Origin: Ochrobactrum sp. Q0168
Lineage (GTDB): Bacteria > Pseudomonadota > Alphaproteobacteria > Rhizobiales > Rhizobiaceae
DNA length: 64,000 nucleotides
NCBI RefSeq assembly: GCF_016427605.1
Contig: NZ_JAELXQ010000018.1
Coordinates: 22,058-86,057, forward strand
Reading direction: 5' to 3'
The notes under the pieces were generated by a model. It was not told the origin of the DNA and ran no database searches. It was given only the letters and a program-made list of their open reading frames with translations. Each line of letters starts with the position of its first letter. Positions within the stretch are counted from its first letter, which is position 1. This document shows positions 25,101 through 34,088 of the stretch, in pieces. Both the position numbers and the translations under genes were made by a program.

Positions 25101-25880
25101 ATGCAAAATGAAGTCATTCGAGACTACCTCTTAACTGGGAAAACTGCCTTGGTTACGGGGGCAGCTGGCGGGATTGGCCACGCGATCGCCGAGAGACTTT
25201 TGGGATTAGGGGCATCAGTTGTAATGAGTGATGCTGATGATCGTGTCTTCGAAGCAGCGGAGCGACTTCTTGCTCAAAATCACAACGTTTCAGCCGTCAA
25301 ACTTGACATCACTGATTCACGAGCGGTTGGAGAGGTCGCGGATCACTTAAATGATGGAGAGAAATCGGTTGATATTTTGATTGCGAATGCAGGCGTCGGG
25401 TATGGCAAAGCTTTCCTTGAACACACGGATGCAGACTGGAGGAGAGTGATGTCTGTCAATCTTGACGGTACATTTTATTGCGTACGCGAGTTTGGAAAAC
25501 ATATGGTTCGGCGACGGCTGGGGGCTGTAGTTGCTATATCTTCTATTGCCGGAACTAAAGCGGTTAGACCAGAAGTCCATGCTGGCTATGATACGTCTAA
25601 AGCAGCAATTGCTCACCTTTGTCGGGTCACAGGGGTTGAATGGGCTCCTCATAACGTCCGAGTAAATGCCGTAGGTCCGGGCTATACTGAAACGGATATG
25701 CTAAAAACAGTGGGTGTTGAGCAACCAGAGACCATGAAAGTCTGGTTGGAAGACACGCCGACAAGACGCCTCCTTCAGCCTAAGGAAATAGCCGCGACTG
25801 TGGGTTTTCTGGCGTCCGACGCGGCAAGCGGCATAACAGGTCAATTGGTTATGACTGATCACGGTTATTCAGCATATTGA
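25101..25880 (+). CDS. SDR family oxidoreductase
   Basis: Short-chain dehydrogenase of 259 residues. The cofactor motif TGAAGGIGHA is at about residues 19-28; MSDADDR follows strand 2. The usual NNAG is replaced by IANAGVGYG, a common tolerated variant. The catalytic Ser lies in AISSIAGTKA and the YxxxK in YDTSK. The C-terminus GQLVMTDHGYSAY lacks the VDGG ending. It is transcribed rightward with the YghU-like GST 70 bases downstream, forming a two-gene unit controlled by the operator at 25055. Confidence 0.9.
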   Translation: MQNEVIRDYLLTGKTALVTGAAGGIGHAIAERLLGLGASVVMSDADDRVFEAAERLLAQNHNVSAVKLDITDSRAVGEVADHLNDGEKSVDILIANAGVGYGKAFLEHTDADWRRVMSVNLDGTFYCVREFGKHMVRRRLGAVVAISSIAGTKAVRPEVHAGYDTSKAAIAHLCRVTGVEWAPHNVRVNAVGPGYTETDMLKTVGVEQPETMKVWLEDTPTRRLLQPKEIAATVGFLASDAASGITGQLVMTDHGYSAY

Positions 25881-25950
25881 GTACTTCTTCGCAATCGTAA
25901 CTCGCGTTTAGATGTGATTTGCAATCAAAACAACGAGAGAACCAAAAACT

Positions 25951-26814
25951 ATGAAACATAGATCTGGCTATTCTACGCCAAGAGTCTGGACCTGGCAGAA
26001 TAAGGACGGCAGCCGCTTTTCTAATATCAATCGGCCTGTAGCCGGTCCCACCCATGAAAAAGGCCTACCTATCGGCCAACATCCTTTGCAGCTTTACTCT
26101 CAAGGCACGCCTAACGGCATAAAAGTTACGATACTTTTGGAAGAACTACTACGATTAGGACATAAAGGTGCCGAGTATGACGCTTGGTTAATCAAGATCA
26201 GCGACGGCGACCAATTTAGCTCTGGATTTGTTGATATCAATCCGAATTCTAAGATCCCGGCTCTTGTAGACCGCAGTGATGAAAAGCCGATTCCCGTTTT
26301 CGAATCGGGTGCGATCTTGCTGTACCTTGCAGAAAAGTTCGGAGCGTTTTTGCCCAGCGATACTGCGTCACGTGCAGAGTGCCTTTCTTGGCTTTTCTGG
26401 CAAGTTGGAAGCGCACCATATTTGGGTGGTGGTTTCGGCCATTTTTATGCTTATGCGCCTATAAAAATTGAATATGCAATCAACCGCTTCGCCATGGAAG
26501 TTAAACGTCAGCTCGACGTTCTTGATCGTCGACTTGCATCAAGCGCGTATGTTGCTGGCCCCGAATACACAATTGCTGATATGGCCATATGGCCCTGGTA
26601 CGGGGCCCTAATTCAATCTTCGCTTTATGAAGCAGCGGAATTTCTAGAGGTCGGACAATACAAACATGTTGTGAAATGGTCCGATACAATAGCTGCGCGG
26701 CCTGCTGTTAAGCTTGGTCGCATGGTCAATCGAATATCGGGGGAAACGTCCTCGCAACTTCGAGAGCGTCATGATGCTTCGGATTTCGAATCGAAAACAG
26801 AGGACAAATTATAG
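25951..26814 (+). CDS. yghU: Glutathione transferase, YghU-like (Nu class)
   Basis: Glutathione transferase/disulfide-bond reductase of 287 residues. The long YghU-type N-terminal extension (about residues 1-47, with NRPVAGPTHEKGLPIG) precedes the thioredoxin domain with QLYSQGTPNGIKVTILLEEL, the glutathione-binding T-P-N trio. FESGAILLYLAEKFG and the hallmark GSAPYLGGGFGHFYAYAP segment follow, and the end has a charged tail. The length matches E. coli YghU (288). It is paired with an SDR, an arrangement seen in Nu-class GST lignin-ether pathways of sphingomonads; the link to ether cleavage here is inference. Confidence 0.92.
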   Translation: MKHRSGYSTPRVWTWQNKDGSRFSNINRPVAGPTHEKGLPIGQHPLQLYSQGTPNGIKVTILLEELLRLGHKGAEYDAWLIKISDGDQFSSGFVDINPNSKIPALVDRSDEKPIPVFESGAILLYLAEKFGAFLPSDTASRAECLSWLFWQVGSAPYLGGGFGHFYAYAPIKIEYAINRFAMEVKRQLDVLDRRLASSAYVAGPEYTIADMAIWPWYGALIQSSLYEAAEFLEVGQYKHVVKWSDTIAARPAVKLGRMVNRISGETSSQLRERHDASDFESKTEDKL

Positions 26815-26836
26815 CCTGTACATGGGCGCATAGTAA

Positions 26837-27106
26837 CCTGCCAAGGTGCTCGCCTTCGCCATTGGTATTTGCGCAAGCGGGGCAGTAGCCGCGTTTTACT
26901 CCATAAGCCCATCTACCCATCCGACCGTGCTGCGCGGCACCGGAATCGGTCTGATGATCGGCTTCGGGCGGGGTGTCGCTATCCTCGCTCCCCTGCCGAC
27001 CGGCTACATGTTCACCAATTATTGGAGCCCGGTTGATGCCTAGCGTTTCTTTGCAATCGTCACGGGACTTTCCGGAGTCGCGACAATCAGACTGCATCTG
27101 ACCTGA
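26837..27106 (+). pseudogene. MFS transporter remnant (C-terminal part)
   Basis: The frame from about 26837 reads VLAFAIGICASGAVAAFY..., then GTGIGLMIGFGRGVAILAP and GYMFTNYWSPVDA, which fits the last transmembrane segments of an aromatic-acid:H+ symporter-type MFS protein. An in-frame TAG follows at about 27041, yet the same frame goes on as RFFAIVTGLSGVATIRL up to TGA 27104-27106. With no N-terminal two-thirds and an internal stop this is a decayed gene. It may mark a deletion junction between the GST and quinone oxidoreductase genes. Confidence 0.7.
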
Positions 27107-27149
27107 CGCAAAGCGCCAATCACTACTATTTATACGCAAGGATAATAAC

Positions 27150-28151
27150 GTGATATTCGCCTTCAGCAATACGACAATGCGAGCGATACGATGCCCGGCT
27201 CCGGGCGGGCCGGAGGCCTTGAAACTCCTAACGGTGCCGGTGCCTCGCCCTGGAAGAGGACAGGTGCTTATTCAGGTTCATGCGGCCGGTGTAAACCGGC
27301 CAGACATTTCTCAAAGGCGCGGCGTCTATCCTGTACCTGCTGACGCCGATCCGACATTGGGGCTCGAAGTCGCAGGCACCATCGCGGCGGTAGGCGAAGA
27401 CGTTCCTATGGGCATTGGAGAGCGGGTGTGCTCACTGGTGCATGGCGGCGGTTACGCGGATTTCGCAATTGCCGAAGCCGACCAACTCATCCCCCTTCCA
27501 GATAGTATCGATTTCGTAATCGCGGCCGCGCTTCCCGAGGTCGCCATGACGGTGGAATACAATCTAATCGAGCGCGCTGCTCTTAAAAAAGGTGAATGGG
27601 TTCTTATCCATGGCGGATCAAGCGGCATCGGTAGCCATGCAATCCAACGCGCAAAGACAGTGGGCGCTAGGGTGATCGTCACCGCTGGCTCGGTGGCAAA
27701 ATGCGATTATTGCCGCAGTCTCGGCGCGGAGATCGCGATCAACTATCGGGAAATCGACTTTGTTGAAGCGGTGCTCCAGGCGACTGGGGGACGTGGGGTC
27801 AACGTTGTGCTGGATATGGTCGGTGGCGACTATGTCGACCGCAATCTCCAGGCTATGACCGTCGACGGGCGCTGCGCTATCATTTCACTGCAGGGCGGCC
27901 GTCGCATATCTGCTGATTTCGAACCACTTTTGCGTCGCCGCCTCACACTACTCGGCTCGACATTACGGCCGTTGTCAAAATCCGAGAAAAGCCGCATCGC
28001 CACAACCGTCACTCGCACCGTGCTTCCTCTCGTCGCCCGAAGCATTATCCGCCCGCATATCAATCAAACCTTCCCACTCGACCGAGCAAGCGATGCGCAC
28101 ATATGGATGGAGAGTAACGCCAATATGGGCAAGATTGTACTGATACCCTAA
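27150..28151 (+). CDS. NADPH:quinone oxidoreductase, zinc-less medium-chain family (Qor-like)
   Basis: Medium-chain dehydrogenase/reductase of up to 333 residues that reduces quinones or enones with NADPH. The N-terminus RAIRCPAPGGPEALKLL and the VNRPDISQRRGVYPVP segment are typical of PIG3/Qor-type members; the zinc ligands of alcohol dehydrogenase are absent. The nucleotide motif is HGGSSGIGSHAIQRAK near residue 151. The start is GTG 27150 with AAGGA seven bases ahead; ATG 27177 is an alternative matching the family N-terminus. Its codons are visibly more G/C-ending than the catabolic genes to the left, which together with the adjacent MFS relic hints at separate acquisition. Confidence 0.85.
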   Translation: MIFAFSNTTMRAIRCPAPGGPEALKLLTVPVPRPGRGQVLIQVHAAGVNRPDISQRRGVYPVPADADPTLGLEVAGTIAAVGEDVPMGIGERVCSLVHGGGYADFAIAEADQLIPLPDSIDFVIAAALPEVAMTVEYNLIERAALKKGEWVLIHGGSSGIGSHAIQRAKTVGARVIVTAGSVAKCDYCRSLGAEIAINYREIDFVEAVLQATGGRGVNVVLDMVGGDYVDRNLQAMTVDGRCAIISLQGGRRISADFEPLLRRRLTLLGSTLRPLSKSEKSRIATTVTRTVLPLVARSIIRPHINQTFPLDRASDAHIWMESNANMGKIVLIP

Positions 28152-28308
28152 GGGGCCCAAACGATGGCTTCGTTGTTCATTGGCACGTCGGGACTATCGG
28201 TATGATCAATTGCCACGTGCAAGCCAAGTTAGGCTGCCTGATTGCCAGTCAAGAATTCCAAACACTGAATTTTATACCGGTCTCTAGCACTCTACGAATA
28301 CCGATCCG

Positions 28309-29586
28309 TTACGTAATCAGGATAGCCCGTAAGTCATTCACATTGGTTCCTGTGGGGCCCGGTGCATAGAGATCGCCTATTGAGTTGAACGCCGTCCACG
28401 CATCATTTTTGGAGAGCGACCGGACAGGATCGATTTCATTTTTGCGCATCCGCACGAGTGTATCGGCCAACACGAACGCACCGGCGTTGCTCTCAGAACC
28501 ATCAATACCATCTGTATCAGCCGCAAATGCCGATACACCGTCGATACCTTGCAAAGCGATAGCGAGGGCGAGTAAGAATTCAGTGTTGCGACCGCCTTTA
28601 CCACTTCGCGCCCGAAGCGTGACCGTCGTTTCACCACCAGACAGTAGCAGGATGGGTTTACGAAAAGGTCGATTGCGCAAGCTGATTTCACGGGCGAGAG
28701 CTGCGTGTACTCCAGCCACGTCGCGAGCTTCTCCTTCAATGGAATCCGAAAGAATAACGGCCTCTATTCCCTGCGCTCTCGCGTATTCGGCAGCGGCCTC
28801 GAGAGAAAGCGACGCCGAAGCAATTATGTGAATTTCATTAGTCAAAAGACGCTCATCCCAGGGCGAAGGCGCATTATCTTTAAAGAAAGTCAAATGACGG
28901 ATTGCCGATTTTGGCAGCCTTATTTTATATTCATCAATAATTCTAAGCGCGTCTGCGCGTGTTGTATGATCTGCAATGGTCGGCCCTGACGCCACAAGCG
29001 CCGGATCATCGCCTGGAACATCAGAGACGACCAACGTCACAAGTTTGGCAGGCCAGACGGCCAGAGCAAGGCGCCCTCCTTTGATGTCAGAAAGCTGCTT
29101 ACGAACTGTGTTCATCGCTGCAATTGGTGCACCAGATCCGAGGAGCGCATCGTTGATTGCAACCTCATCGGCGAGTGACATACCCTCGGGTGGGGAGGGC
29201 AGTAACGCTGAGCCGCCTCCCGATATTAAGGCAATTACCAGATCATCATCTGTTAGATCGGATATCGACCCGAGCAGGCGTTGCGTTGCGAGCAACCCCG
29301 CCTCATCAGGAACAGGGTGAGCTGCCTCAATAATCTCTATCCGATCACACTTTGCAGCATAACCATAGCGTGTGACAACCACGCCTTCGAGTGGTCCCTG
29401 CCATATACTTTCAAGCGCAGCTGCCATCTGTGATGAAGCTTTGCCAGCCCCAATCACAATTGTCCGGCCTTTTGGTTTTGCTGGCAAAAACCTACCGATA
29501 CTCAAGGCTGGATCAGCCGCGGCTACAGCTGCACGAAACAAGCCGTCGAAGAATGCTTTTGCGTCGGCAATCATGCAAATGCTCAT
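28309..29586 (-). CDS. Glycerate 2-kinase, MOFRL/TtuD family
   Basis: Enzyme of 425 residues that phosphorylates D-glycerate to 2-phosphoglycerate with ATP, in the cytoplasm. The DUF4147 N-terminal domain has TIVIGAGKASSQMA near residue 41 and LISGGGSALLPSPPEG near residue 122; the C-terminal MOFRL domain has LLSGGETTVTL followed by GGRNTEFLLALA and DTDGIDGSE. Its ATG overlaps the stop of the dehydrogenase gene (ATGA), so they are translationally coupled. The pair implies the sequence hydroxypyruvate or tartronate semialdehyde to glycerate to 2-phosphoglycerate. Last gene of the leftward unit. Confidence 0.93.
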   Translation of the reverse strand: MSICMIADAKAFFDGLFRAAVAAADPALSIGRFLPAKPKGRTIVIGAGKASSQMAAALESIWQGPLEGVVVTRYGYAAKCDRIEIIEAAHPVPDEAGLLATQRLLGSISDLTDDDLVIALISGGGSALLPSPPEGMSLADEVAINDALLGSGAPIAAMNTVRKQLSDIKGGRLALAVWPAKLVTLVVSDVPGDDPALVASGPTIADHTTRADALRIIDEYKIRLPKSAIRHLTFFKDNAPSPWDERLLTNEIHIIASASLSLEAAAEYARAQGIEAVILSDSIEGEARDVAGVHAALAREISLRNRPFRKPILLLSGGETTVTLRARSGKGGRNTEFLLALAIALQGIDGVSAFAADTDGIDGSESNAGAFVLADTLVRMRKNEIDPVRSLSKNDAWTAFNSIGDLYAPGPTGTNVNDLRAILIT

Positions 29587-30755
29587 TCAGTTGTGTTAGC
29601 TGCTTCATCAACGGCAAGTTTGTAGCCATCCGGGAGATCGCCAACCAGATTGCGAACACGCTTGTTACACATTGCTTCAATAATCTGCAAAACCGCCTGT
29701 TTTGCACCTGCAACGCGCGATGGATGATCAGTATCAGCGGCAATATGCGGATAAAGCTTCATTCTCCCTCCAAGTTGTCGGGCAGGCTCAATATAGGGTG
29801 CAAGTGGGCCGCTAAGACGCCCCGTTTTCGCATCGCAGAAAATATCTGCATCAATGAACGCGTAACGCACCTGTCCAACCTGCATCGCATCCGACAAGGC
29901 TGCAACATCGACAACTTCTCCACGATCAAAGTTCACCACAATGGCTCCCGGCCGCATCACCTTTAACAGTGGAGCGCCAACAATGCCGCAGTTCAGATAG
30001 GAGCCGCTAGTCGCGTCGCGCTGGCCAAGCCCTACATGCACACTCAGAATATCTGCATTGACACATGCGGCAACTGGATCATCGCTGTAATCAAAGCCCG
30101 CATTGAGAATTCGCTCTTTATGCGCGGAACGAGCATAGACGGTTACATTCATCTGAAAGGCTTTTGCGAGCCTTGCGACCTCACGGCCAATATTACCGAA
30201 TCCAAGGACAGCGAGCCGTTTACCCTCAAGTTTTTCTGTCGGGTAAGCCTGAATATGAACCCGCGTATCAAAACGCCCGGCCAGAACCTGGTCATGCAGA
30301 TCATCAAGCGGCAGGTCGGGCATCACACTCAGAATTGCCTTCATCACCATCTGTGCTGTGGCGCGACTGTTACTGCCCGGCGTGTTCATTAGCGGCGCAC
30401 TACCGCCAACACCGGTGCCACCGCCCCATGAGGCCGACCCCATATTCCCCGTCCCAGCACCGATCCGTACGCCGCCAAGACTAAACCGTGCCTGTGATGG
30501 AATAAAAGTCGCAGCAGCAATAACTGCATCATAACTTTCATTCCCTGCCTGCGTCATTTCTTCACCCGAAGACAGATACGGCAGATAATAAAAATTAACT
30601 GCATCAGCACGCGCTTCTGCTGCATTCTCCAGAACGCCGCCTTTGTGAAATACGCCACCCTGCGCGCGGATAAACTCCGCCACCTCAGAATGATCCGGGC
30701 AACCACTGTGATCGAGTTTCAATCCAACCAGGTCGCAAATAAGTACTTTTTTCAA
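29583..30755 (-). CDS. D-2-hydroxyacid dehydrogenase, SerA-like
   Basis: NAD-dependent 2-hydroxyacid dehydrogenase of 390 residues, probably reducing a 2-oxoacid such as hydroxypyruvate to D-glycerate or running in reverse. The nucleotide motif is VLGFGNIGREVARLAKAF near residue 183. The active-site arginine lies in VNFDRGEVVD and the catalytic histidine in LYPHIAADTDHPS. Compared with SerA, the catalytic domain has extra segments (ASWGGGTGVGGSAPLMNTPGSN) and there is no ACT domain. It lies 56 bases after the SerC-like gene and overlaps the kinase. The three adjacent enzymes look like a pathway from an amino acid to 2-phosphoglycerate. Confidence 0.87.
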   Translation of the reverse strand: MKKVLICDLVGLKLDHSGCPDHSEVAEFIRAQGGVFHKGGVLENAAEARADAVNFYYLPYLSSGEEMTQAGNESYDAVIAAATFIPSQARFSLGGVRIGAGTGNMGSASWGGGTGVGGSAPLMNTPGSNSRATAQMVMKAILSVMPDLPLDDLHDQVLAGRFDTRVHIQAYPTEKLEGKRLAVLGFGNIGREVARLAKAFQMNVTVYARSAHKERILNAGFDYSDDPVAACVNADILSVHVGLGQRDATSGSYLNCGIVGAPLLKVMRPGAIVVNFDRGEVVDVAALSDAMQVGQVRYAFIDADIFCDAKTGRLSGPLAPYIEPARQLGGRMKLYPHIAADTDHPSRVAGAKQAVLQIIEAMCNKRVRNLVGDLPDGYKLAVDEAANTTE

Positions 30756-30811
30756 TGAATAAATACTTTCTCGAAATTAACTGCAATTGATTGTTGCTCT
30801 CAGTTTTAAGC

Positions 30812-32551
30812 TCAATCCAGAACCGGATTCACAGCGGCTGCTGAGCCGGAAAGCCGTTGCCAGTGTGCTGCAAAATGTTTGACTAACTGAGGATACTCAT
30901 CAGCCCGGCAAGCGAGCATCGCAACGGATAAGGCTGCCAGATCTTCAGCATTTTTGCGTAGTTCCGACAACTGCTCTGCCTGATCTGAAGAAATAGACAC
31001 CTCAGATTTAAGAGGCATGCGCTGTGCAATATCCGGCGCAATGAAGGTGTCATGGTAGTCAGACTGCAAAACGGCAATCTTCGCGCGTTGCCAGGCATAT
31101 TGCAGATTTTCCAGCAGAAGTAGAACGTCCTCTTCACTGCGCACTCCGCCTACCCATGCACGGAAATCTCCCGGTGTCCCGGGAAAAGCATTGATATAAA
31201 ACGCTGCACAAAGCCCTGCCTCATGACGACCATCTGCATGGGTTATGCCCTCGTAGCCCAGCAAACTTTTTGCTTTCGCAAGAATTCGGGCGTGGGTTGC
31301 AGGCTCATCAATATCCGCGTCATTTACGCTCAGCAATGTGACCGCAGCACCGCGCCGTTCGATGTCGCTGACTGTCAAAGACAATAATGAATGCGCCTTA
31401 GTCCAGTCCGCGATCACATTGCGATTGCGTACCGATGCACGGTTCAAAGCTTCAATATTGCCAATTCTATTCTTAACACGCATTAGACCGAACGTCGTGC
31501 GCGCGAACGCCAAAGCGCTATAAGTATTAATCACCCCGCCTAGCATTCTGTCGGTAGACGGATCATAAAAGGGCCCAATCTCCACGCTCGACTGCCCACT
31601 CAGCGGTCGCTTCGGATCAAGTGGCGCAGTCAGCCGCAGTTGTCGAGGAATAAACCAGGATTGGTTTTGCTGATTGCGCTCTACAAGCGCTAGTGCATAT
31701 GGCGTGAACGATGCGACGAAGTAGCCTGCTATACCACCAATGGCCTTTTGCAGTGGCGTGAACAGGCAACACTTTTCCATAACAGCTTTGATGAGCGACT
31801 GCTCCCACGCCATTGCACCTAACAGGGACGTTGCGTCCAGAACTGCATGATGATTATCCGGATCTGCATCAATCCAGTCACAGAGATTGCGGATATCCGC
31901 CGAACTGTAACTGGTCGCACCGGTTGTTTCATGGCCAACGCCAATGAACAGACGAATGCGCTTGCTGTTCAGCCATTCCGCCTCAGGTATCATCCCTTCA
32001 GATATTGCGAAATGCACTCGACTGACGTCACCGTTTTTGGCCCGACACTGCATGTCTAAAATCTGTGCTGCCCATGACTGTCGGAAAAAGCCTGCACCGA
32101 CTGCATCATCTTTCTCCGGGGCAGGCGTATCGATATATACCTTGCAGTCTGGAGACGTGTTCATGAGATGCATGATACAGCTGGTAAAACCGCTATGCCC
32201 CCCGCCAAGGCCAACAGCCAGGCGGTTCTCTTCAGAAAAACCGAAGTAGCTGTGAATTTCACGCATCATATCCAGAATGATTTTATCTGCTGGATAGCCG
32301 CGATGCATGGATTGTTCGATTTCAGCTACAGTAAAACCACCGAGGTCCCTGCCCCGATCATCATATTTGCGGTAATTGGCAGACAGCCAACGTCCAAACT
32401 CGAAGTTGATCTGCTGCGAGGCCAGAATACCATCCGTGCCGTCGGTAATCGGACCAACACCAAAATAAGGGTTGCCCGGACGGGGAGGAGGACCGCTTCG
32501 TGTTGCATTCTCAGCAAGCTCAATTGCTTTTTGGATTTTTTGACTGTGCAT
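30812..32551 (-). CDS. Class V (SerC-fold) PLP-dependent aminotransferase-like protein
   Basis: PLP-dependent enzyme of about 579 residues, much longer than SerC (about 360). The core resembles phosphoserine aminotransferase: FGVGPITDGTDGI near the start, VGLGGGHSGF near residue 125 (phosphate cup), HHAVLDATSLLGA with the Asp that holds the PLP ring nitrogen, and LFTPLQKAIGGIAGYF, in which K is the likely Schiff-base lysine. About 150 residues follow the usual C-terminal domain, ending in a helical segment. The start is uncertain: ATG 32551 gives MHSQKIQKAIELAE; GTG 32584 is possible. The substrate is not phosphoserine by necessity; the kinase downstream uses free glycerate. Confidence 0.75.
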   Translation of the reverse strand: MHSQKIQKAIELAENATRSGPPPRPGNPYFGVGPITDGTDGILASQQINFEFGRWLSANYRKYDDRGRDLGGFTVAEIEQSMHRGYPADKIILDMMREIHSYFGFSEENRLAVGLGGGHSGFTSCIMHLMNTSPDCKVYIDTPAPEKDDAVGAGFFRQSWAAQILDMQCRAKNGDVSRVHFAISEGMIPEAEWLNSKRIRLFIGVGHETTGATSYSSADIRNLCDWIDADPDNHHAVLDATSLLGAMAWEQSLIKAVMEKCCLFTPLQKAIGGIAGYFVASFTPYALALVERNQQNQSWFIPRQLRLTAPLDPKRPLSGQSSVEIGPFYDPSTDRMLGGVINTYSALAFARTTFGLMRVKNRIGNIEALNRASVRNRNVIADWTKAHSLLSLTVSDIERRGAAVTLLSVNDADIDEPATHARILAKAKSLLGYEGITHADGRHEAGLCAAFYINAFPGTPGDFRAWVGGVRSEEDVLLLLENLQYAWQRAKIAVLQSDYHDTFIAPDIAQRMPLKSEVSISSDQAEQLSELRKNAEDLAALSVAMLACRADEYPQLVKHFAAHWQRLSGSAAAVNPVLD

Positions 32552-32637
32552 GGTTGGGGACCGTTTCAAATGCAAGCGCAACACAGGTAGAGGTGCTGCA
32601 TCCTAGCCAGCTGCACCCGGTTTACGAGGCAGCCCCG

Positions 32638-32677
32638 AAAAAAGACCCGGCACAGCGTTTAGAAAAGCCATGCCGGG
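32638..32677 (-). terminator. Rho-independent terminator after the MFS gene
   Basis: On the minus strand CCCGGCA (32677-32671) pairs with TGCCGGG (32652-32646), followed by TCTTTTTT (32645-32638). It lies between the MFS stop at 32698 and the SerC-like start at 32551, so the aminotransferase-RraA-MFS unit and the SerC-SerA-kinase unit are at least partly separate transcripts. Confidence 0.75.
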
Positions 32678-32697
32678 ATGAAGGACAAGCAGCGCGC

Positions 32698-34056
32698 TTA
32701 TCGGGATGTGATCGTCTCTGTTGTAATTGCTTCAAGGCTCTTGTGTCGGGTTTCAACACCGGCAAGAGCGATCGCAATGATCTGGATAACCAGCAAGACA
32801 GAAACCATTGCAACGACAGCCATTAAGCCCCAGCCATTGAGCAAGAACAGAATTGCGTAAGGAACACCAATGCTTGCAAAACGTCCTGCCATCACGGCAA
32901 CGGCGGTAGCACGCATACGAACTTGTGTCGGAAACAGCTCTGGCAGATAGCCAGCTTGAACGACGGACACGAGATAATAGATAATCGTGAACATCACAAA
33001 GCCTAAAGCCGTTGCCGCAACCTGTGACGTCACCAGTGCAAATAGTGGCCCAACGACCGCAGCCAGGAGCGAACCACCAATGATTGCGGGACGACGACCG
33101 ATACGGTCAGTCAACATGAAAGCGAGGAGAGCACCGCAAGGTCCGCCAAGCGTCATGAATGCTGATTGAAGCAGAGACGCATTCAACGAGATACCTTGCT
33201 GGGTCAGAATAGTTGGTACCCAGGCAACAAAACCATAGATCGAGACGCTCTGCACGATCATCGCAATGCCAGCAACGATAAGCGATGTTCTGAAGCGTGG
33301 ATCGAAAGTCTTGTAGTCAGCCGAGATATTCTGCGTCGTGGTGCGATCAATCGTCAGAGGTGGCAGCTTGGAAACGTCTGTCCCTTTTTCAATTTCAGCA
33401 ACGACAGCCGCCGCTTCTTCAAATCGTCCTTTGCTTGCCAGCCAGCGCGGAGATTCAGGAATGTTCTTTCGAGCGATAAGAACGGTAATCGCACCAATGC
33501 CAACGATGATGAACATCATCTGCCAGCCCATGGTTGGGATGACAAGCCATGCGGTCAGTGTCGCAAAGAACAGTCCTGCCTGCGCGATGCACGACAGAAG
33601 TGCAGCCCAGCGCCCGCGATAAGCAGGTGGGACAAACTCACTGATGATACCGTAGCCGATGATGTTTTCTGCACCCATACCAATTGCACTAATAAAGCGC
33701 GCGACGATCAGAAACTCCATGTTCGGTGCAAACGCACAGGCTATTGCTGCAAAGCCGAAAATGGCAAGATTGAACTGGTAGGTAAACTTGCGTCCATAAC
33801 GGTCGCCCAAAATACCTGCCAACAAAGAGCCGATCAGCATCCCTACAGCGGTTGCTGAAAGGAATGTCGCATTCTGTGTAAGCGTCGACCAACCCGATTG
33901 CTTGAGTGTCGCCAGCACCGAGTTTGCGAGATAAATATCGAAGGAATCGAAGAACATCCCTGCCCCAACGAGGAGCAGGAATTTTTTATGAAAGCCAAGA
34001 ATAGGCAGCCTGTCCAGACGCGCGGCTAGGCTTGCCGCAGAATGTGTAGTTGTCAT
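32698..34056 (-). CDS. MFS transporter, metabolite:H+ symporter type
   Basis: Inner-membrane importer of 452 residues with 12 predicted transmembrane segments. The MFS signature is GILGDRYGRKFTYQ in loop 2-3 and its repeat is LTDRIGRRPAIIGG in loop 8-9. The N-terminus DRLPILGFHKKFLLLVGAGMF and the DSFDIY motif in segment 1 place it with the sugar/aromatic-acid:proton symporters. The start is ATG 34056 with AGAGGTG ahead. It lies 32 bases after the RraA-like gene. The likely cargo is the acid or amino acid handled by the neighbouring aminotransferases. Confidence 0.9.
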   Translation of the reverse strand: MTTTHSAASLAARLDRLPILGFHKKFLLLVGAGMFFDSFDIYLANSVLATLKQSGWSTLTQNATFLSATAVGMLIGSLLAGILGDRYGRKFTYQFNLAIFGFAAIACAFAPNMEFLIVARFISAIGMGAENIIGYGIISEFVPPAYRGRWAALLSCIAQAGLFFATLTAWLVIPTMGWQMMFIIVGIGAITVLIARKNIPESPRWLASKGRFEEAAAVVAEIEKGTDVSKLPPLTIDRTTTQNISADYKTFDPRFRTSLIVAGIAMIVQSVSIYGFVAWVPTILTQQGISLNASLLQSAFMTLGGPCGALLAFMLTDRIGRRPAIIGGSLLAAVVGPLFALVTSQVAATALGFVMFTIIYYLVSVVQAGYLPELFPTQVRMRATAVAVMAGRFASIGVPYAILFLLNGWGLMAVVAMVSVLLVIQIIAIALAGVETRHKSLEAITTETITSR

Positions 34057-34088
34057 GTTCACCTCTTTTATTGTTATTTTTAGTGCGT

